Source: Ryuthela nishihirai (taxonomy: Eukaryota > Arthropoda > Arachnida > Araneae > Heptathelidae). From it: a stretch of 64,000 bases of DNA. The position numbers and the translations under genes are program-made. Positions 53,470 to 64,000 of the stretch are shown here, piece by piece. Under the pieces are notes generated by a model. That model was not told the DNA's origin. It saw only the letters and a list, made by a program, of their open reading frames with translations, and did no database searches. The stretch's first letter is position 1. Every line of letters begins with the position of its first letter. The stretch is from contig JAWZYU010000028.1 in NCBI GenBank assembly GCA_038380435.1, positions 40,483,095-40,547,094 on the forward strand. Direction: 5' to 3'.

Positions 53470-53641
53470 CATAAAGCAATAAAAGATAGTCGTCCTAATT
53501 ATACCTGGAAGCTCTTATCAACCTGGACCTATTCTGGACCTGAAAGCCCACGCATTGCAGGTGAAACTGTTCTATGAAAGCTGAAACTCTGCAACACAAA
53601 CATTAAAGAAGTATCGGTGAAAAGGATTAAGAAAAGGCCCT
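53470..53641. other. Short unique stretch
   Basis: No feature seen between the SINE and the RTE remnant. Confidence 0.4.
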
Positions 53642-55945
53642 ATGAATCCCAAGGGCTTCAAAGAGGCTAAGATACCTACTGCTCCAGCCGTTTTAGAGGA
53701 GATATTACAATGCTACATGATTAACAGCAAATTGGCTAGTTCTGTAAGGAATACCAGGTCATATAGGGGAGCTGAAATTGGATCTGACCATTGCCTTGTT
53801 AAAAGTATCTTGCAACTTAAACTTAAAAAGTGTTGTGTTAAAATTAAAAAATTTACCTTTAATACTGAAGCTCTGAAAGACCCTTTTATAGCTAAAGCTT
53901 ACCATGATAGGTTACTTAGTCATTATGACAGTCATGGTTTGCTTACTACTGAAGTTGAGGAAGAATGGGATCATTTTAAACAGGCTTTTTTGGACACTAA
54001 CAGTACTCTTTTAGGAAAAAAGGAGCAGAAGAGACAAAATTATTTAAGTGATAAGGCACTTGAGCTTATTTCAGAAAGAAAGAACTGCAGGAATCAATAC
54101 TCTACTAGTCCTAATAGAAAGCACTACAGAGAGCTTAATAAACGTGTAAAGGATCAGTTAGCTGCTGATAAAAATCTTTGGCTTGATGGCTTCACTGACA
54201 AAGCCGAGGAAGCAGTTAGACAGCACAACAGCAGAGAGCTGTACCAGATAGTTACCGTTTTGTGTGGTAAAAACGGATAGGTATACAGGGATTTGAAGGA
54301 TAAACATGGTAAGGTTATAGAAGGTGAGAATTCTGTCATGGCTAGGTGGGCTGAGCATTTCACTGATATTCTAAACAATGCGGTTAATTCTATTCCCATT
54401 GTTTGTAATGATGATAGATGCATTGGTGGCTTTAGTGTTGCCCTATAACACAATCTGAAGTTATTTTGGCTATTTCTAAACTTAAACTACATAAATCCCC
54501 AGGGGTAGATGAAATTACTACGAAAATGTTTAGAGCTGGAAATGTTTCTATTACCACATGAAATTTTAAATATCTTTTATGATAAATGCATGGTTCCTAA
54601 GGATTTTACCAGAGCTATTATTATCCCTATTTTTAAAAAAGGAGATCGCAATTTTTGTGATAACTATAGTGGCATCAGCCTGCTTTATGTTCCAGGTAAA
54701 GGTCTTTGCATGATTATGCTTAATAGAATTAAGAATTTGGTTGACAGACAATTGCGTGATGAGCAATGTGGATTCAGAAGTGGTAGGGGATGTCACTCAG
54801 ACAGATTCTTGAGAAATGTTTCGAGTTTCAGAAACCTTTGGTTACTAGCTTTGTTAATTTCAAAAAGGCTTTCGACTCTGTTGATCGTCATAATTTGTGG
54901 TTGATTGTGAGATCATATGGTATACCTGACAAGTTAGTTAACATAATGAAAGCTCTCTATAATAACGAGCCGTGTGTGAGAGTTGGTAAGGCTTGTAGCA
55001 ATTGGTTCAGTGTTACTTCTGGTGTTCGACAAGGGTGCATTTTGTCTCCTTTTCTCTTTAGCTTGGTTATTGATTATGTTATTCGAAATTCACTTCAAGA
55101 GAAAGATTTTGGCCTTAAATGGTCTGGAGATACCAAACTTTCTGATTTAGATTATGCTGATGATTTAGCCCTTTTGGCAAATGATGTTGATGAGATGAAC
55201 TCTTTCATTCGAGCTGTTGATGAGACTGGTAGTAGAGTAGGTTTGGTTATAAACAGAGAGAAAACTAAAGTGATGAAAATTGGTCAGGCAGGCTGTGATT
55301 CAGTTAATCTGAATGGTTGCAGTCTTGCGCAGATGTCACAGTTTAATTATCTTGGGAGCTATGTAACAGATAATGGTGATGTGCGGCATGAGATTAACAG
55401 ACGAATAGAGATTGCTGCCGGGACTTTTAAGAATCTATGGAGAGTGTGGAGAAATAGGCGTATACACCTAAAGACTAAAATTAGACCGTATAATAGTTTG
55501 GTTCTTTCTAGGGCTAGTTATGGTAGTGAAACTTGGACACTTTGTAAACAAGATAACAGGAAACTAGATGCTTTTGATTCCAGATGTTTACGCAGTATCT
55601 TGGGCATTAGGTGGTTCAACTTTGTAACTAATGATGAGGTTAGGCAAAGGAGTTTGCAACCTCCTTTAAGCAGCATATTGTGCAGAGAGAGACTCCGTTG
55701 GTTTGGCCATGTTGCCCGTGTGAATAATTATAGATTGGCGAATAGGGTTATGAACAGTGTGCCTAGAGGCCTCAGAAAGAAGGGGAGACCTAGGATGCGG
55801 TGGGCAGACAATGTCAAACAGGACCTTGTTAGAATTGGTGTGCAGTGGCCAGATGCAGTAGATGTAGCTCAGGATAGACGTGCTTGGAGAACTAAATTGC
55901 ACGGTCTGGTTGGACCTCCGTAGCCCATGGCTGCTTGAGGATGAG
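53642..55945 (+). pseudogene. RTE-type LINE ORF2, 5'-truncated and frameshifted
   Basis: Single-ORF RTE architecture. It starts within the endonuclease: YRGAEIGSDHCLVKS has the terminal Ser-Asp-His. A spacer follows, broken by a stop near 54280 and further damage to about 54500. Reverse transcriptase follows: IIPIFKKGD, DNYSGISLL, QCGFRSGRGC (frame change near 54790-54830), FKKAFDSVD (motif A Asp), GVRQGCILSPFLFSL and YADDLALL at ~55155 (catalytic Asp-Asp). From 54790 to the stop at 55921-55923 the frame is open for 377 codons, including the C-terminal region ending HGLVGPP. The 3' end GGCTGCTTGAGGATGAGGATGATGAC at about 55929-55954 (split here for reading) is the RTE simple-repeat tail. Dead, but the polymerase half is well preserved. 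Confidence 0.9.
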
Positions 55946-56204
55946 GATGATGACATGCAACTGTTGACACACATAAGAAAAAAGCAGTGTTCGGGATGTT
56001 GCGCAAAGACTGTCTTTTCCCAAGACCACTATGAATGAAGGGTTGATAAAAGTGCTTCCCCATCATCCATACATGATCCACCTTTCGCGCAACTTCTCAC
56101 TGGCGATTAGACAATTCCCCTGGTCTTTGCACAGGGCTTTCTTGAAAGAATGGAGGTGGAGATTGCATGGCCATGGTATCTTTTTTTTTTACATACTAAA
56201 GGTA

Positions 56205-56760
56205 TCCCCCCCAATAGGGGACCACCTTGTCGTGGTGGGGGGGCCTAGTGCCCAGCAACCCGGCTGAAGGCTGTGCCAGCCGGATTGGTTCACCGGTTGG
56301 ACATGGCCAAGGCCAACCGAGGTTGAAGACGCTGCTGGCCGGCTTGATTGCCGGTCGGATGGTGACGGCGTCGGAGACCTCACCTCTCAGGAGACCTGTG
56401 TGGTCTGTTCGACGGCTCTGCCGAAAGGTTCCCTTAGCCTAGTAGGCACGAGCTGTCCAAAAAGTCTGGGTCTTACTAAGAGTCTCCACCCCGGGTGCCG
56501 ATCGAGCTTGGATCTTTATATCCTTGCACATTTGCAAACCGGGGAATAGATTAAAGTAAGGTTTCTTCCGGTGGTTAGCTTTCCTTCTATAGGATTGCTG
56601 CCATGTGAGGCCAGGGTTGAGGTGCGCCTATAGGGCGTATTCCTTGCCCCCGGCTCTAGATGGTCATGGCTTTTCTTAACCAGGTAGTGCTGTCAGGCGG
56701 AACCGGGAATTGCCGTGGTTGCATAAGATCGCAACAAAGAGATTCATACTAAAGGTATGC
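56205..56760 (+). other. GC-rich structured stretch resembling a LINE 5' untranslated region
   Basis: Begins AATAGGGGACCACCTTGTCG with the hairpin CCACC-TTGTCG-TGGTGG, followed by repeated GGCCGG/CCGGTT motifs (56260-56370). No open frame. The opening AGGGGACCACC(C/T)TGT also occurs in the 5' untranslated region of the first LINE (97-111). Possibly a 5' piece of an RTE or I-group element with no coding part retained. Confidence 0.4.
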
Positions 56761-56908
56761 CTGTACTGCCTGTACTGTAGCCTGCGGACACATGCAAATC
56801 AGCGGGTCGTATTTTGCTCGCCCCTGATTTGGTTCGTTTCAAGAAGATTACTATAAAAAGATTGCAGATGTACTGTATGCCTGTACTGCCTGTATTGTAG
56901 TATTTAAC
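56754..56908 (+). repeat. Small direct repeats (TATGCCTGTACTGCCTGTA and GCGGACACATGCAAATCAG motifs)
   Basis: TATGCCTGTACTGCCTGTA occurs at about 56757 and 56876. The 84-base segment 56784-56867 (GCGGACACATGCAAATCAG to AAAAAGATTGCAG) recurs at 57383-57467 with a few changes. Confidence 0.8.
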
Positions 56909-57382
56909 AGTTTTTTCTTAAATATTCTTAATTATTATCTGCAATTTATATTAATAATTAATATTATCAATAATTCTAGACTTTGTATGTATGAAATTAT
57001 CTCTTGTAATCACCTTTTTCACTGCATGTCTATAAGAAACACAAATCCTGTTTTCATGCGAAGTTAGACAGAAAAAGAATTTTTTTTTATTTTTTTTTTG
57101 ATTTGCGACATATAGGACAGAGAAGAATCCTAGAAGCTACTTCTAGCTTAATACAGGCCTTCTGATACAAGGACATGCCCTACTAAGACCGAAGTCACTG
57201 CTGACCACTGCCTTAGTTAGAGCTAACACAACACACAAAGTTTGCCTTGCTGGAACAGTCGCTAGCTGCCTAACCACTATGCCAGTTACGGCTAAAATTA
57301 CTTCTGAAAAGGCTTTCTCCCCCCCCCCCCCGCAATTTTATGTTTAGTTTTTAGTATGCAAATAGCTGCACAAAATGCTCTC
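56909..57382. other. AT-rich stretch
   Basis: Contains poly-T/C tracts; nothing else supported. Confidence 0.45.
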
Positions 57383-57467
57383 GCGGACACATGCAAATCA
57401 GCGGGTCGTATTTTGCCCGCCCCTGATTTGGTTTGTTTGAAGAAGACTACTATAAAAAGGTTGCAGT
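57383..57467 (+). repeat. Second copy of the 84-bp direct repeat
   Basis: GCGGACACATGCAAATCAGC, then GGGTCGTATTTTGCCCGC and TTTGTTTGAAGAAGACTACT. The CCCGC/GCGGG composition recalls terminal sequence of hAT-like elements, but no terminal inverted repeat was found. Confidence 0.8.
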
Positions 57468-57552
57468 ATCTGCTAGCATCTCATATTAACATTCAACACA
57501 TTTTCATTTCTGATCCGATCTGCGAATATGGAGCGAATCTAAATTCATCCAA

Positions 57553-57895
57553 TAGCGCGCCAGATTCGACACCCAACTGTGCCAGGACTGAGATTTATCT
57601 CCGCTAAACCGCCACTTTGCCCTCGGTGAGAAAGAGGGCATCAGTGGGCTTGGAAAGGGGCCGCAGTCCGTCGGATGGGACGTTAAGCCGTGACCCGTGT
57701 GCAAGAGATAGCCATGCCCTGACCACATTAAAGAACACGCTAGATGACCTTGACGGGAGGCTACCATCTGTCTGCTAACAGCTGTTCAGTGGGTCCTCTT
57801 CCCCCAATGTTCTCCGAGCCTTCGGGGTCCATGTGACCTGGCCATTCAGTCCATTGTGCGCACAAAAGTGTCGCTCATAGGTAAAAACAACTGTC
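57553..57895 (+). mobile_element. Old SINE-A, plus
   Basis: ATAGCGCGCCAGATTCGACAC to AAAAGTGTCGCTCATAGGTA; the first half of the head and the B box are degraded. Confidence 0.85.
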
Positions 57896-57919
57896 AGATT
57901 ATCTACTGCTTATGATAGA

Positions 57920-57959
57920 ATAAAAACCATGGATTGAAATACGAATCCATGGTTTTTAT
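57920..57959. repeat. Perfect 16-bp inverted repeat with 8-nt spacer
   Basis: ATAAAAACCATGGATT (57920-57935), spacer GAAATACG, AATCCATGGTTTTTAT (57944-57959), just after a SINE-A tail. Confidence 0.93.
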
Positions 57960-58035
57960 CTTCCTAGGCTCTAACTCGGATTCGAACAGTTGTATCACTC
58001 CACCATCGGCGCAGAATTGAACAATATATATATAT

Positions 58036-58428
58036 AGGGGGCGGGGGTGGCTCAGTCGGTAGCGCGCCAGGCTCGTAATCTGTAGTTCCCAGGTTCGAGT
58101 CCCAGCTGGGTCAGCGTTGAGATTTATCTCCGCAAAAATTCCCCGCCCCTGCCCACAGTCAGTAGGGGACACCGATGGGCTTGGAAAGGCCGCCGTCCGT
58201 CGGATGGGACGTTAAGCCGTGGCCCCGTGTGCGGGAGAGCCATACCCTGTGCACGTTAAAGAACACACTGGATGGCCTTGACGGGGAGGCTATCATCTGT
58301 CTCCTAACAGCTGTTCCAGTGGGTCCCCTCCCCCACCTTCTCTGAGCCTTCGGGGTCCATGTGACCTGGTCATTTAGCCCATGGTGTGCAAAAAAGTGGC
58401 GCTCAGAGGTAAAACAACCCAACCCAAC
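58036..58428 (+). mobile_element. SINE-A copy, plus, young
   Basis: GGGGGCGGGGGTGGCTCAG to AAAACAACCCAACCCAAC. TATATATATAG before and TATCTATATATAG after suggest the target-site duplication. Confidence 0.94.
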
Positions 58429-60005
58429 TATCTATATATAGAGAGAGAAATGTTTTTGCTTTCAATTTCATTAATGCGTCTTTAGTTATTAATTTCTATA
58501 ATGTGCGTTGTTCATAACATTTCTTACTTCTCGCATCAACCAAATACATTTTTGTCGACTCTCTCTCAAACCTTCTCTTTCGAAGACAGACCAAGCATTT
58601 CGGTGAGAATGGCCTTTTCTCTTCTCAATAAGTAGAATACAAAAGTCAAACGACTGCAATATCATTTGCATTAGATGCTGTGACTTCATCACTGAAACAT
58701 TATTTCTCTTCAGCTTCCTGTCAAACGCTCATCGCCCTTAAGAGATCAACTCTCCCCGATTCCTAAACCTCTCCACGTGCGGAACGATCTTGTTTTGTGG
58801 TCCGTGCAATGGATATGTTCCGCATCCTCCTACTGATGTCAGTCATCGCATCGCTTTCTCACCATCTCTCCCAAACCGATGTGTACGGCAAGCCGTCTAG
58901 ATCGAGATTAGATACCCTCAAACACAAACTCTTATTACACCTACAATCGAATGCAAGGAAGTAAATTGAAATCGCGACGTCCTCTGCTATGATACGCACT
59001 ATCTGTTCCCCCCATTTGCTTGGCTCCGACCTCTAATGATACGAGCAGAAATTTCGCATCTCTCGCGCCGCCTCCGACGACGAAACGGAAACCCAATTAC
59101 CATCCTCATCAGCTTGCTCCTCGGCATCCTACTTCGCTCCTCCTCCTCCTCTATCTGCTTCCACTTTCTCTTCTCTCTTCCACACTGTTACTGACATCAC
59201 GGGGACGTTCGGCTCGTGACGCGCAGCGAAACTGACGTTCGGTGCCGGTGAAGCTGTCACTATTGTTGGCGGATGACACTCTCTCTCACCTTCCTGCAGC
59301 CTCCTGCGATCCTGCAGAGCTTGTAATGGCGTTTGAGAGGGGACGCTTTCAACGGCCAAAGACTGGAGTTGCAGAAACACTCAGGGGGTGGTTTCGATTT
59401 GACGTGGATAGCAGCCTGCAGCTGACAGGTCTGCATGCTGTAGTGTGTAGGAGAGCGATGCGATGCAGAGATGGTAGTGGTGGTGATAGGGGGGGGGGGG
59501 GCGACTAAGAGATATTGGAGCGAGTGACGTATGTCTGTAGTAACTTGCTAGGTAGAACCTGAACCTGTATCAGTCTTCAGTGTAAGTTCGACAAGTCCTT
59601 ACACTTCCTTCTTCACAACGGTTAAATTAAAATACCACGTTTTTCCTGAATCTCGCAGACTTTTATTGAAGTAACTGTACACCTCTCAGTATATTCAGGT
59701 TCCGAAACCTATTGACTATCATGCTGTGTGCAGTTTCAAAGGTTTTTAGGAACAAAAGCACGAAATGCTAAATCAGTTGTTCTGTCGGGTAAAACTTTTA
59801 CTGCAACGTAAGAATAAAGGCGTTATAGTGTCTTTTGTTCTCACTTTAGCAGGACAATGAAATGGAAACAATCTGTCTGAAGCTTGTTTTTTTTGCTCCT
59901 AAAGTTTCACGTAAACGTTGAAAGTGTTCCGAGTTATTCGGTGACAGAAACAGAATCGGCTTTCGCATTTGAGGATGCAGTTCTCGTTTCAGTTTAGGTT
60001 GTTGG
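58429..60005. other. Unique stretch, CT-rich and moderately GC-rich in the middle
   Basis: 58730-59520 is the least TE-like and richest in CpG of the non-repeat DNA (for example GACATCACGGGGACGTTCGG and GTGACGCGCAGCG). It could be near a host gene's 5' end, but no open frame has a recognisable domain and no splice structure can be defended. Confidence 0.35.
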
Positions 60006-60015
60006 TTGATTTTAA

Positions 60016-62232
60016 GACAAATCTTACTTGATGCACAATATTAATCAAGGGAAGTAAGACGAATCTTAATAATACAGAATATTCATCAAGGAAAGTAAGA
60101 CAAATCTTACTGATACAGAATATTAATCAAGGAAGGTAAGACAAGTCTTACTGATACAGAATATTCATCAAGGAAAGTAAGACAAATCTTACTGATACAG
60201 ATTATTCATTAAGAAAGGTAAGACGAATCTTAATAATACAGATATATTCATCAAGGAAAGTAAAACAAATCTTACTGATACAGAATATTCATCAAAGAAA
60301 GTAAGACAAATCTTACTGATACAGAATATTCATCAAGGAAGGTAAGACAAGTCTTACTGATACAGAATATTCATCAAGGAAAGTAAGACAAATCTTACTG
60401 ATACAGATTATTCATTAAGAAAGGTAAGACGAATCTTAATAATACAGATATATTCATCAAGGAAAGTAAAACAAATCTTACTGATACAGAATATTCATCA
60501 AAGAAAGTAAGACAAATCTTACTGATACAGAATATTCATCAAGGAAGGTAAGACAAGTCTTACTGATACAGAATATTCATCAAGGAAAGTAAGACAAATC
60601 TTACTGATACAGATTATTCATTAAGAAAGGTAAGACGAATCTTAATAATACAGATATATTCATCAAGGAAAGTAAAACAAATCTTACTGATACAGAATAT
60701 TCATCAAAGAAAGTAAGACAAATCTTACTGATACAGAATATTCATCAAGGAAGGTAAGACAAGTCTTACTGATACAGAATATTCATCAAGGAAAGTAAGA
60801 CAAATCTTACTGATACAGATTATTCATTAAGAAAGGTAAGACGAATCTTAATAATACAGATATATTCATCAAGGAAAGTAAAACAAATCTTACTGATACA
60901 GAATATTCATCAAAGAAAGTAAGACAAATCTTACTGATACAGAATATTCATCAAGGAAGGTAAGACAAGTCTTACTGATACAGAATATTCATCAAGGAAA
61001 GTAAGACAAATCTTACTGATACAGATTATTCATTAAGAAAGGTAAGACGAATCTTAATAATACAGATATATTCATCAAGGAAAGTAAAACAAATCTTACT
61101 GATACAGAATATTCATCAAAGAAAGTAAGACAAATCTTACTGATACAGAATATTCATCAAGGAAGGTAAGACAAGTCTTACTGATACAGAATATTCATCA
61201 AGGAAAGTAAGACAAATCTTACTGATACAGATTATTCATTAAGAAAGGTAAGACGAATCTTAATAATACAGATATATTCATCAAGGAAAGTAAAACAAAT
61301 CTTACTGATACAGAATATTCATCAAAGAAAGTAAGACAAATCTTACTGATACAGAATATTCATCAAGGAAGGTAAGACAAGTCTTACTGATACAGAATAT
61401 TCATCAAGGAAAGTAAGACAAATCTTACTGATACAGATTATTCATTAAGAAAGGTAAGACGAATCTTAATAATACAGATATATTCATCAAGGAAAGTAAA
61501 ACAAATCTTACTGATACAGAATATTCATCAATGAAAGTAAGACAAATCTTACTGATACAGAATATTAATCAAGGAAGGTAAGACAAGTCTTACTGATACA
61601 GAATATTCATCAAGGAAAGTAAGACAAATCTTACTGATACAGATTATTCATTAAGAAAGGTAAGACGAATCTTAATAATACAGATATATTCATCAAGGAA
61701 AGTAAAACAAATCTTACTGATACAGAATATTCATCAAAGAAAGTAAGACAAATCTTACTGATACAGAATATTCATCAAGGAAGGTAAGACAAGTCTTACT
61801 GATACAGAATATTCATCAAGGAAAGTAAGACAAATCTTACTGATACAGATTATTCATTAAGAAAGGTAAGACGAATCTTAATAATACAGATATATTCATC
61901 AAGGAAAGTAAAACAAATCTTACTGATACAGAATATTCATCAAAGAAAGTAAGACAAATCTTACTGATACAGAATATTAATCAAGGAAGGTAAGACAAGT
62001 CTTACTGATACAGAATATTCATCAAGGAAAGTAAGACAAATCTTACTGATACAGATTATTCATTAAGAAAGGTAAGACGAATCTTAATAATACAGATATA
62101 TTCATCAAGGAAAGTAAAACAAATCTTACTGATACAGAATATTCATCAAAGAAAGTAAGACAAATCTTACGGATACAGAATATTCATCAAGGAAAGTAAG
62201 ACAAGTCTTACTGATACACAATATTCATCAAG
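60016..62232 (+). repeat. Higher-order satellite array: 206-bp unit of five ~41-bp monomers
   Basis: Monomer: AAGGAAAGTAAGACAAATCT + TACTGATACAGAATATTCATC (41 bp). The marker ACAGATATATTC starts at 60238, 60444, 60650, 60856, 61062, 61268, 61474, 61680, 61886 and 62092, exactly 206 apart each time (four 41-bp and one 42-bp monomer). Units are nearly identical; rare variants include AATATTAATC in some. Each monomer holds a short palindrome, GTAAGA-CAAA-TCTTAC or GTAAGAC-AA-GTCTTAC. The left edge (60016-60237) has monomers in a slightly different order; the right edge decays at 62220. Confidence 0.97.
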
Positions 62233-62546
62233 AAAACTTCCTCATATATGTACACCGAAAAACAATCCAAAAAAAAAAATGCATTCTGCCTTTCTCTTAG
62301 TGCAATGTTTTATTATTCCTTCTGGTTACTCTACAATTAATGCAACGGGACGTAAAATTTAGAAGAACGTGAACTGTTTTTTATTAGTAGACCTGCACAG
62401 CAATTTTTCCTTGACTCTGTACAGGCAGCAGCTTTATAATAAATTTGTCCCGCTAGCAATATTGGTAATCACGGTAGGATCTAAAGAAGGAAGGCACCCT
62501 ACTCCCCTCCTGGAACCGGCATTGATTATTATATATCAAGCCAATT
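62233..62546. other. Unique stretch
   Basis: No supported feature. Confidence 0.5.
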
Positions 62547-62565
62547 CCCCCCACCCCTGCCCCTT

Positions 62566-62955
62566 GGGGCGGGGGTGGCTCAGTCGGTAGCGCGCCAGGC
62601 TCGTAATCTGTAGTTCCCAGTTTCGAGTCCCAGCTGGGTCAGCGTTGAGATTTATCTCCGCAAAATTCCCCTCCCTGCCCACGGTCAGTAGGGAACACCG
62701 ATGGGCTTGGAAAGGCCGCCGTCCGTCGGATGGGACGTTAAGCCGTGGCCCCGTGTGCGGGAGAGCCATACCCTGTGCACGTTAAAGAACACGCTGGATG
62801 GCCTTGACGGGAGGCTACCATCTGTCTCCCAACAGCTGTTCCAGTGGGTCCCCTCCCCCAACCTTCTCTGAGCCTTCGGGGTCCATGTGACCTGGCCATT
62901 TAGCCCATGGTGTGCAAAAAAGTGCCGCTCAGAGGTAAAACAACCCAACCCAACC
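62566..62955 (+). mobile_element. SINE-A copy, plus, young
   Basis: GGGGCGGGGGTGGCTCAGTCG to AAAACAACCCAACCC. The flanking C-rich CCCCACCCCTGCCCCTTG on the left and CCCACCCCTGCCCCCTTG on the right form the target-site duplication. Confidence 0.94.
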
Positions 62956-62974
62956 CCCCCACCCCTGCCCCCTT

Positions 62975-63584
62975 GAGATGGCTAGTAGCAGAAACGGAGG
63001 GGGGGGGGGGGAATTCAGAAATTACTTTAAAAAACCCTAAAACTGAGGGTTTTTTTTACACCGTATTGGGGTTTCGTGCCCAACCTTGCCGTTACCTTCT
63101 CCCTTTTCATTAGGAACACGTGGCCTCCTTTTTATTTCATATTTTTTTATAGATCCGTGCCCGTTGGTAATGAATAAATTTTTAAGCGACAATAAAAAAT
63201 AATTTTATTTCCCAGCAATCTAATAAAATAGTTTTGTTCTTGTTTTCTGACTCTGTTGAAAACGTTAATAGTGTTCGCGCTCGTTCACTTGCAACTTTTT
63301 CCTTTTCATTAGCAACGATAATATTCGGATTTAATTAATTTTTCAAATATATATGTTAAAAAAAAAACCAATCCTCATTAATATTTTTAGATGAAATTTT
63401 CTTTTTATGTATATTTAAGAAGTTTTCGGATTGTTCCGTATATTCAAATATTTTTATTTGAGATATCAATAATTATAAAGATATGCATATGAAGAAATAT
63501 TTTTGTACTAATAAATAGGCATATGTTAAAAATACGAAACGTTTATTTTTGTACATACTGAATCCTAATCCCTCCAATCCAGCT
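62975..63584. other. AT-rich stretch
   Basis: Only a G tract near 63000 and poly-A/T runs; no gene. Confidence 0.5.
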
Positions 63585-64000
63585 GGGCGATGGTGGCTCA
63601 GTCGGTAGCGTTTCGAGTCCCACTTGGACCAGCGTTGAGATTTATCTCCATACTTTCGACCCGATCCTATCCTTCCCTCGGTCAGTAGGGTAAGGGTAAT
63701 CTGTAGTTCCCAGGTTCGAGTCCCAGCTGGGTCAGCATTGAGATTTATCTCCGCAAAACTCCCCGCCCACGGTCGGTAGGGGACACCGATGGGCTTGGAA
63801 TGGCCGCCGTCCGTCGGAGGGACGTTAAGCCTTCGCCCCGTGTGCGGGAGAGTCATACCCTGTGCACGTTAAAGAACACACTAGATGGCCTTGACGGGAG
63901 GCTACCATCTGTCTCCCAACAGCTGTTGCAGTGGATCCCCTCCCCAACCTTCTCTGAGCCTTCGGGGTCCATGTGACCTGGCCATTTAGCCCATGGTGTG
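63585..64000 (+). mobile_element. Two SINE-A heads in series, cut by the window end
   Basis: An old head (GATGGTGGCTCAGTCGGTAG, 63589-63690) is followed by a second SINE-A lacking its A box (from GTAATCTGTAGTTCCCAGG, 63697) that runs to the CATTTAGCCCATGGTGTG tail region, where the window ends. Confidence 0.88.

Noticed and set aside
55915..55932. Shared TAGCCCATGG between the RTE 3' end and the SINE-A 3' region
   Set aside because: In SINE-A the motif is ~45 bases internal to the tail, not at the terminus, so chance is more likely than partnership.
59020..59508. Open frames in the CpG-richer stretch as host exons
   Set aside because: Low-complexity Ser/Leu/Pro/Arg; no splice sites or homology can be argued. 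Kept only as a possible promoter-like region.
60016..62232. CRISPR array
   Set aside because: Monomers are contiguous without unique spacers, in a eukaryotic setting, and have higher-order satellite structure.

Overview
The window is invertebrate nuclear DNA, most likely arthropod. AT-rich background is packed with transposable elements, and I see no host protein-coding gene, no bona fide tRNA or rRNA gene and no CRISPR. The arthropod suggestion rests on the mix of families: an RNase H-bearing I-group LINE, a PHD-finger/coiled-coil LINE, an RTE LINE, Tc1-like, pogo-like and hAT-like DNA transposons, and a decayed copy of a large orphan family I associate with invertebrate genomes. A chelicerate is possible, but the sequence does not settle it.

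The dominant component is one CpG-rich, tRNA-headed SINE of about 385-390 bp, called SINE-A here, with more than 30 copies and fragments on both strands. Nearly every GC-rich open reading frame between 6 kb and 64 kb is a spurious translation of it. Many copies have 10-15 bp target-site duplications, some are 5'-truncated, and several sit inside older copies. A second tRNA-headed SINE (SINE-B, about 190 bp) occurs in about 10 copies. SINE-B sits inside SINE-A (10.33 kb) and SINE-A inside SINE-B (46.67 kb), so their activity overlapped in time.

Layout: 0.07-5.98 kb is a full-length I-group-like LINE inserted into a SINE-A head, with a 12-bp duplication; ORF1 is intact and ORF2 carries one frameshift. 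6-27 kb is SINE-A/SINE-B clusters with a 340-bp tandem duplication, a 31-bp minisatellite, inverted-repeat elements and pogo-like ends. 27.2-28.3 kb holds two Tc1-like transposase remnants facing each other. 28-36 kb is more SINEs. 36-39 kb is AT-rich DNA with almost no repeats. 41.3-46 kb, minus strand, is an apparently intact two-ORF LINE. 47-49 kb has two hAT-type MITEs. 49.1-50.8 kb is the orphan-family pseudogene. 51-56 kb has two 5'-truncated RTE copies with SINE-A copies between them. 56.2-56.8 kb is a GC-rich untranslated-like stretch. 60.0-62.2 kb is a higher-order satellite with an exact 206-bp period made of five ~41-bp monomers. The window ends inside another SINE-A copy.

Functionally this is a community of autonomous LINEs and the SINEs that probably use their machinery. 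The SINE-B 3' end shares an 11-base GCTGCTTGAGG with the RTE 3' end. The SINE-A tail (CCCAA repeats) resembles the tail of the first LINE (CCAA repeats). Both partnerships are inferences. The most intact autonomous unit is the minus-strand LINE at 41.3-46 kb.
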